NCBI GenBank assembly: GCA_021234155.1
Contig: JAJEKV010000472.1
Span: forward strand, 62,001-126,000
Length of the DNA: 64,000 nucleotides
DNA from: Isoetes taiwanensis
Lineage: Eukaryota; Streptophyta; Lycopodiopsida; Isoetales; Isoetaceae
Reading direction: 5' to 3'
Made by a program: the position numbers and the translations under genes. The notes beneath the pieces are model-generated. The model ran no database searches, had not been told where the DNA came from, and saw only the letters and a list, made by a program, of their open reading frames with translations. Below are positions 58,036 through 64,000 of the stretch, piece by piece (position 1 is the stretch's first letter; each line of letters begins with the position of its first letter).

Positions 58036-58043
58036 TCCTACCA
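58034..58043. repeat. Target duplication of the inner insertion, right copy
   Basis: AATCCTACCA, identical to 42,837-42,846. Confidence 0.9.
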
Positions 58044-59550
58044 TGGAAAATAATTCCAGAGGGTGAGCATTCCAACCTATTAGGTGTTCCAGTGGGCATC
58101 AATATCACTAAGGCACAAATATGGGACGAAATACTACTAGGCCTTCAGAAACACTTAAATTGGTGGAAGGTGGCAAAGCTATCACTTGCAGGTCGGATTA
58201 TAGTGGCAAAACATGTGTTAAGCAATACTCGTGTATACACGTCATCAATTTTACTAGCCCCAAAGGAGAAGGCACAAGAATTAGAAGGGCTAATCCGCAA
58301 CTTTGTTTGGAGAGGGAATGAAGAAGGGGCAGTGGTCAAAATCGCTTGGTGGAAGTGCAAGAGAGACAAGACAGAAGGAGGAATTGGAATGGTCGACATA
58401 TCATTACAGAGCAAAGTATTAATAGCTAAATTCATATGGAAGATCCTATAGAAAGAGGTAAAGTCTCCAGGTATGCACCTCATCAACCAGGCTCTATTAG
58501 CGTCATGTAAGCATAGTAAGCCCTCCGTCAAAGTCTCACTCCCATGGTCACTCTTTTTTGATCTTAAGCCATGTAGAGAAGCTTCTCCATTCCTGAAGGG
58601 ATTAATTTCGGCTTGGCAAATCATAAAAAAACTATTTACGCTTGACATCAACAAATTCGAAGCAGAGACTTCCCCTCCATGGTGGGTACCAGTGGTTCTG
58701 CACAACAAACAGGGCCCCTTAGGTATGGTGGCTGATGCAAGGATCGTAAAGAGGTGGAAAAATTGTGGAATAGATTCTTGTGCTCAATGGTACAAGGGAG
58801 AGCAATTAGTCAGTTGGGCAGAATTCCACGCACGTTTTGCCTTAAAGGACGCAGACAAAATAATATGGGAATGTGTGGCCACAGTACTTCCAAATACTGT
58901 AACTACAGGAGATCAAAATCCATGGGTTCTGCACCCCACGATTTTGCCAAACAAGTTTGTGAAATCAAGTTACAGAAGCTTGAGGACTAAGGGTTTACTT
59001 CCAATACCAACCAAATGGGAACTAGTAATCACGGAGGAAAACCTTAAAAAACATCTGGAGAGATGCGTGGCAGAAATATCTTCCCCCTCGGATAAATGCT
59101 TTCCTCTGGCAAGTGATACACAGGGTTCCAAGGGTCAATCAACTAGTCTCAAAATGGGACAATAATGTCAGCCCAGTATGCCCCTTGTGCGAGGCCGAAC
59201 AGGAATCCATAGAACATTGTCTGGTGGAATGTGAGAAGCTGCAAGTAGTATGGGCATGGAGTCTGGATAGCTTTGAATACCCGTTAGGTACCAAGGAACT
59301 GTTGCTGGGAATCCTTCCCCTAGAATGGTGCTCCATGAAGAAGGTGGCCTTTCATATAGCTAGGGCCTGGACAATCTGGTCAATATGGAAAAGGAGAAAC
59401 GCCTTGGTCTTCGATGAAAATCAAGAAGACGTATCACCACAGCAGCTTCTACATATAGTACTTGAAAGGCTGAAAAAATTCAGGCTAGCCTTCGAGGGTG
59501 AAGAAGAAGTAAAGGTCGAAATATGGGGAACCTACCTAAGCTTACACTAG
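58044..59550 (+). pseudogene. LINE-B ORF2, C-terminal part
   Basis: NLLGVPVGINIT..WDEIL, HLNWWKVAKLSLAGRIIVAK and GGIGMVDISLQSKVLIAKFIWK are the conserved post-RT region. A TAG at 58,449-58,451 and a frameshift near 59,110 break the frame. 59,113-59,550 encodes CPLCEAEQESIEHCLVEC followed by a helical tail with AWTIWSIWKRRNALVF. It is the clear counterpart of LINE-A at 1,243-2,491. Confidence 0.92.
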
Positions 59551-59691
59551 GAAGTACAAGGGAATAGTGCAAGAAGGAGCCATGTAGCTATCCTCATCTC
59601 AGATTTGCAGATGAGTACATCCCTGCCATGTGGCTTTGTACCATTCCTTTAAAGTAAATAAAGTCTATCTTTTATCTCTCTCAAAAAAAAA
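58044..59691 (+). mobile_element. LINE-B, right part (C-terminal ORF2, 3' UTR, poly(A))
   Basis: Continues LINE-B after the inner insertion. The 3' UTR carries an AATAAA signal (about 59,659) and ends in ~9 A at 59,683-59,691, directly followed by the 14-bp duplication ATATGTGGTAGACC (59,692-59,705). Confidence 0.94.
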
Positions 59692-59705
59692 ATATGTGGT
59701 AGACC

Positions 59706-59835
59706 ATATATTGCAACAACTTTTGATATGATATACTTTATGTATCGTTGTTTTTTTTTTTTTAGATTCATTTAAGATTTATGTGGGCTACCATATATCA
59801 TTTTTTTTATAGAGATACTTTATATGTTGCTTTCT
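59706..59835. repeat. Continuation of the tandem repeat interrupted by LINE-B
   Basis: ATATATTGCAACAACTTTTGAT..ACTTTATGTATCG matches the unit at 40,555-40,620; a further diverged unit with TGTGGGCTACCATATATCATTTTT and TACTTTATATG follows. A T13-15 run separates the units. Confidence 0.8.
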
Positions 59836-59879
59836 TCGGCAAAGGAACCATTCGTAAATCAATGCGTGTTCTTCATCTA

Positions 59880-60043
59880 GCGCCTTATTTATCAACCACG
59901 ATTATGTTTGAACCAAACAAAATACAAGGGACTTTGCGAGTTTTTGATGTGTTGTCATGTTAAAGCCAAAGCGAAAGAAAACACACAAAGTTTTTTTGAT
60001 TGTACACTGGTTTAATCATGACCGTGGTTGATAAATAAGGCGT
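59880..60043. repeat. Foldback: ~35-bp inverted repeat with ~95-bp loop
   Basis: CGCCTTATTTATCAACCACG (59,881-) and its complement near 60,023-60,042 continue inward with a few mismatches (ATTATGTTTGAACCA versus complement of TGGTTTAATCATGAC). It could be a small MITE, but I found no convincing target duplication. A 60-codon frame crossing it is not supported. Confidence 0.8.
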
Positions 60044-61102
60044 TTGGTCCTCCATAGGGACTCAACAACCTATCATTAGGTGACACAAAGACATCAACTA
60101 GAAGCTAGAGAGGTCAAGGTTGGGAAAGATAACTGAAGTATAAAATGATATATTTGTGTAACATTCGTTAAAAAATATTTGTCATAAGAAATAACTTACA
60201 AAAATATGTAATGGGAGATTCAATTAAAGGATGAAAGAAAATGCATTTCTATTAAGGAGGGCATATTCTTTCTGCATTGCTATTTCCCCAGAGAGTTTTT
60301 CAAAATCTTGTAATGAAGAAATTGGATAAATTTTTATTTGAATACGAGAATGTTGTATTCTATTTCCTATCATGTTATACATGTATGCCAATGATTAAAA
60401 AGAAGGCCTCTTATAGGGAAGTATAATCCAAGCAAGGTAAGGTACAACGTTGGGCAAAGTCCCGGGAACACTATAAACCAACTATTTTGGTTTAGCATAT
60501 AGTAAGAATTTTTCTGGTAAGTTTTCTTATGGTCTTCTATTAAGACAATAGAAAGTTCTGGATCTAAAAATAAGATATCCAATTGGTCAAAATAACCATA
60601 GAAAGTTTCCGACGGGACCTAAAAAGTTTGCCTAACAATAACAATGGTAAGGTATTTTCACAAGGAAGTATAATCCAAACAAGGAGTTAAGACTAAGAGA
60701 ATTACCCTAGATTTAGATCCACTCACGAATTAAAGGGGGATAATCTAGAATTCGATGCTCATGCTTGCATGGTGCCGCAAAGAACAGAGTAACGTGAGGA
60801 AGAAAATAAGCACAAAACAAAGTCGATATGCAAGGCAATGGAATCTCAACATTGGAACCATTGATTAACAGACATGCCAACAATGTAACCTGGGCACGAG
60901 AATAAGCAACAGAACCAAGGCGATCTGCAAGGCAATGGAATCTGAGCATGCGAAACGGTTTCCAAACATAACCAAATTCACAAAACTGTAGCCATTCTTG
61001 ATGCAGCTAGATCCTTCCTATGTAAGTGTAAGAATGGGCAAAACTGGCGGAAACTTGTAGAATCATTTACAGACCATCAGGCAAAGGCCTATATGAGAAA
61101 GG
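60044..61102. other. AT-rich DNA, 3' flank of the coiled-coil gene
   Basis: No gene or bounded repeat is seen. The last few hundred bases probably hold the 3' UTR of the minus-strand gene that ends at 61,103, but no clear polyadenylation signal stands out. Confidence 0.45.
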
Positions 61103-61558
61103 TCAAGAAGAGGCAGATCGGGTGAAGGCAAATTTAGAATGGGCAGATTGAAGGGCAAGGTCCTTATCACGAAGCTGGGAGCGCAAGAGATTCAACTGAG
61201 AATGGAAAAGGGCAGACTGTTCAATGGATTCAGCCTCGAGCTGGCCAAGCTGGGAGGCGAGGCGCTCTTCGGCTTCTTCCAAGCGGCCCAGCCGGCGGTG
61301 CATTTCCGAGACAGTGGCCTCCAAAGCGCTCTCCCTTTCCCTGCTAAGCCGCAGATCTCTCTCCAGCTGCTCATTCCGTGCCGCTGCGGCGATCAGAGCC
61401 TCCTCGTCGGCCCGCCGCTTCACCATCAAATCTTGCAGCTTCTTTCTCAGATACACAATCACCGAATCCTTTGCCTCTGCTGCCCACCCCATCCCCTCCA
61501 GCTTTAGCCGCAGCAGCGCCGGCGATTCCTCCTCTGTTACATCTCCTGCTATGCCCAT
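61103..61558 (-). CDS. Coiled-coil protein, probable host gene
   Basis: 151 codons, single exon, ATG at 61,558 in the context GGAATGGGC and stop TGA followed by a transcribed-looking flank. Residues ~40-140 are a continuous heptad-rich coiled coil (LRKKLQDLM, NEQLERDLRLSRERESALEAT, RRLGRLEEAEERLASQLGQLEAE, LNLLRSQLRDKDLAL). There is no signal peptide or membrane segment. The first ~35 residues are acidic, with an LRLKLEGMGW helix. It is distinctly GC-rich compared with its AT-rich surroundings, and it has no TE similarity or lesions. This makes it the best candidate for an expressed gene in the window. It probably dimerises or serves as a scaffold; the family is not identified. A retrocopy is possible because no intron is present, but no poly(A) or duplication is seen. 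Confidence 0.75.
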   Translation of the reverse strand: MGIAGDVTEEESPALLRLKLEGMGWAAEAKDSVIVYLRKKLQDLMVKRRADEEALIAAAARNEQLERDLRLSRERESALEATVSEMHRRLGRLEEAEERLASQLGQLEAESIEQSALFHSQLNLLRSQLRDKDLALQSAHSKFAFTRSASS

Positions 61559-61675
61559 TCCGTTCGATCTTGTTTCTCGGAATTGGAGCTTGCCCGATTC
61601 GATGTATCAGAGGCTCAATTCAATGTATCAGAGATTCAGATCTCGGCCTTGTTGCATTAACAGACTCCCTTGCTC

Positions 61676-61683
61676 TTTTATAC
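61676..61683 (-). promoter_or_regulatory. TATA-like box upstream of the coiled-coil gene
   Basis: On the minus strand TATAAAAG lies about 118-125 bp upstream of the ATG, a plausible distance for a plant TATA box with a ~90-nt 5' leader. No other promoter element was identified. Confidence 0.5.
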
Positions 61684-61799
61684 CGCAGAAAACTCATATT
61701 TGTGTCCAGATTCAATGTCCCGCTTTTCTCGCCTGCCAGGTTCAATGTATGACACTTTCATATAGTCCACACACTACCTAACATACGCATTTCCTTTGT

Positions 61800-64000
61800 T
61801 ATTTATTTGGTGGATCTTCTATGGAACGTACTATATGCGTCTACATTCAATGCTCCTGTTTTGTTTGTTACGAGTGTCCACTTATAGTATCTTCATAAAC
61901 TGGTGGTCCACAAACATACATCAATCTTAAATCCCATTTTCAACCAACTCACAAGGAAGGTGCACAGGCATTCTTCTACAAACAAGAGAACATCATACCT
62001 TGCTTCACACGTTGCACCCTACTATAGGCCATGATACTTGCTTTATAAGGTTCTTTGAAATCTTGCCAAAACTAAATGTAGTACAGCATATTTGGAATAA
62101 CCATCAAGATTGGATAGTCACATATTCGTCCTTTGACTCTAGCATCGGTGTGTGTCAGCATTCGCGCCACAACTAGGCCCAACATTTATTCCTTATTCTT
62201 AAGCACTTTAATTGAAACAAATTATCATGGCCCCAGCACTAATCCCCTCTCTCAAGTCATCAATTACAACACTCTACTGATGGATTCTTGATAGATGCAT
62301 GTGCATGTGCTTAGGTTGCTGCTTCTAAATGTCTTATTTTAACGTTTCTCTCCGACTAAGTACGAAGGGACTTTAAAGGCAATCTGATGGCCACCATTGC
62401 ACACAGATGGGTTGTTGGATTGCCCCATGTTAAAGGGCAATTCATTGGGTTTGGGTATCTTAAGGCATATTATAGGCTTATCTCATGATCTAACGGATAT
62501 TATTAGTGAAAAATATTTTTGTATTTTTCCATATGAATATGGGCTTAAGGTTTTTGGTTTTTTGGATGCCAAATTTTATTTATGGCGATCGAAAACACAT
62601 TTTGCCCTATTTTTTGTTTTTGGCTTTAATTTTTTTAGACAATTGATTTTTTGGCCTTAGGCTGAAAGTTTGTTGTTAGAACAAGGCTCGCCAACTCGCC
62701 AGACTTTAGGCTGCAGAAGCCAAAATCCTTCAAAAGTCGCCTAAAATCTTTTATTTACAATATGTTGCAAAAGCGCCGAATACATGCAGAGCAAATGCCT
62801 TTCTTGAGAGCAAGAGGCAAAAGGCAAATCCAGTAATGTAAGACATTTCGTACTTATTCTTGTTTGATTTTGAAATGTTCAGATGTCAGCAATGAATAGC
62901 ATGATTATTTGCAGTGGATTCTTGTTGCCACTGTAAGTTCATTTTGCTATGAGTCTTACTGAGCATTTGTTGCATCTTGAAGGCTAACAACGCTATTGTG
63001 GCATCTTCAAGGCTAGCAACGCTAAAGAACTCCCAAAATGAATGATCTTTTGATGTATTTTTTCTTAGTTCCTTCCTACAGGTTGGAGTTTTGGCTTTTG
63101 GTTGAACACAATTAATAAGTAGAGCAAGCTGAAGTGGATAGAGTAAACTGAGGTGGATAATAGTCTTTGACAGCATCAAGCTTTTGGATGGACGGTACAG
63201 ATCATGTGGGAGGGAATATTTGGAAAAATGTTTCTAACACCAACAACTATGGTATTTCAATAAAGAAGTAAGTAGAATATTTAAAAGTTTATGTTGACTT
63301 TTAAATAGATTGGTGAATTGAGTCGATCTTTCTTTAGACTATAAGTGATATTAACATGAACATATGTACAAAGCAAAACAATGGTGACCTTTGCTAGAGT
63401 ATCAGCTTCAATATTTCTAATCCTAGCTTGCTAAACCAATATAACTACTGAATTATCTGTTTTACATCTGGTCTACCATCTCTATAGGATCAACTACATA
63501 AGGCATTTGTCTCCATTTGTTCAGAGCACTCAAGAGAATCACAAGCCATAGAAGTTTACTAAACAGTCCAAATACATCTTAAACAGTAAAGTTGTATTTA
63601 AAATCTTCTCCCTTCTTGCAGATTCATGAATTTTAACAAGATTTGAGTAGAAGTTGATCATAAAACAGAACTATGAACCTATCTGTCATAAATCCATGGC
63701 ATATAAGTTTGACAGGATACCTTAATTTTACAGCCCTCCATCTGACGTGGTCTCGATTTCAAACTACACAATCTCAAATCAAGGGCTAAGATATATGCAA
63801 TGTCAGATGGGGCACTGCAAAACAAAGTCTACCCAGTTTAACAATATCGTGTAAATTGCAAATAAGCGAATCTTTCATTTGATCATTCTGGATGATTTCT
63901 CATAAAATTTCTAAGAAATGTACAACCTTAAATAATCCCCATACTCGTTCATGGATTCCTCAATGTTTTGACTGTGACTACCATATTGCATGAATGAGAG
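61800..64000. other. AT-rich DNA, no gene recognised
   Basis: Short frames only (62,397-62,660; 62,886-63,179), none with a known domain. A ~28-bp unit (GCATCTT.AAGGCTA.CAACGCTA) is present twice at about 62,972-63,028. Confidence 0.45.

Noticed and set aside
61139-61781. Plus-strand frames opposite the coiled-coil gene
   Set aside because: They are GC-rich shadows of the minus-strand gene with Ser/Arg or Pro-rich, low-complexity translations.

Overview
The window looks like repeat-dense nuclear DNA of a land plant with a large genome. Gymnosperm or fern size is an inference; nothing here fixes the lineage. Supporting signs are plant-type LINEs with a DUF4283/CCHC ORF1, Copia elements primed by initiator tRNA-Met, a BED-type hAT transposase, a relict piece of nuclear 26S rDNA, AT-rich intergenic DNA, and only one convincing host gene in 64 kb (a coiled-coil protein at 61.1-61.6 kb, minus strand).

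Layout. (1) 0.88-16.86 kb: a decayed minus-strand LINE (LINE-A) is split by a 12,239-bp hAT element (4,559-16,797). The hAT has 13-bp inverted ends CAGGGATAGGTTC and an 8-bp target duplication ATGCTATC, and LINE coding sequence resumes on its far side. It carries clusters of a 14-bp palindrome near both ends, a broken transposase gene, a nested MITE with its own 8-bp duplication, a kinase pseudogene, a possible FKBP exon, and a LINE-RT fragment fused to antisense 26S rDNA. (2) 16.9-21.7 kb: three copies of a ~205-bp repeat, a broken gene for a divergent histone-H3-fold protein with an unusual N-terminus, and the 5' half of a minus-strand Copia element. (3) 21.7-28 kb: small dispersed repeats, including a near-perfect 195-bp hairpin and a tRNA-like (SINE-like) repeat. 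(4) 28,026-33,646: a complete, young Copia element with 576-bp LTRs, inserted in a second copy of that SINE-like repeat. The uninterrupted copy at 23.3 kb serves as an empty-site reference. (5) 33.9-40.6 kb: diverged tandem repeats around an open C-terminal LINE fragment, then about 4 kb with no recognised gene. (6) 40.6-59.7 kb: a nest of LINEs. LINE-B (target duplication of 14 bp) is interrupted by a 15.2-kb insertion flanked by its own 10-bp duplication. That insertion holds LINE-C (42,847-51,360), then a 2.95-kb segment, a 0.76-kb spacer and a second copy of the 2.95-kb segment. Every module ends in an oligo(A) run. (7) 59.7-64 kb: a foldback repeat, the coiled-coil gene, and AT-rich DNA.

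The most unusual items are: LINE-C, which has several related small ORFs upstream of its ordinary ORF1, tight stop-start junctions, and a poly(A)-punctuated 3' extension; the H3-fold pseudogene; and the large hAT with palindromic ends and gene fragments inside. All calls come from reading the sequence and supplied translations. No alignment or database search was run.
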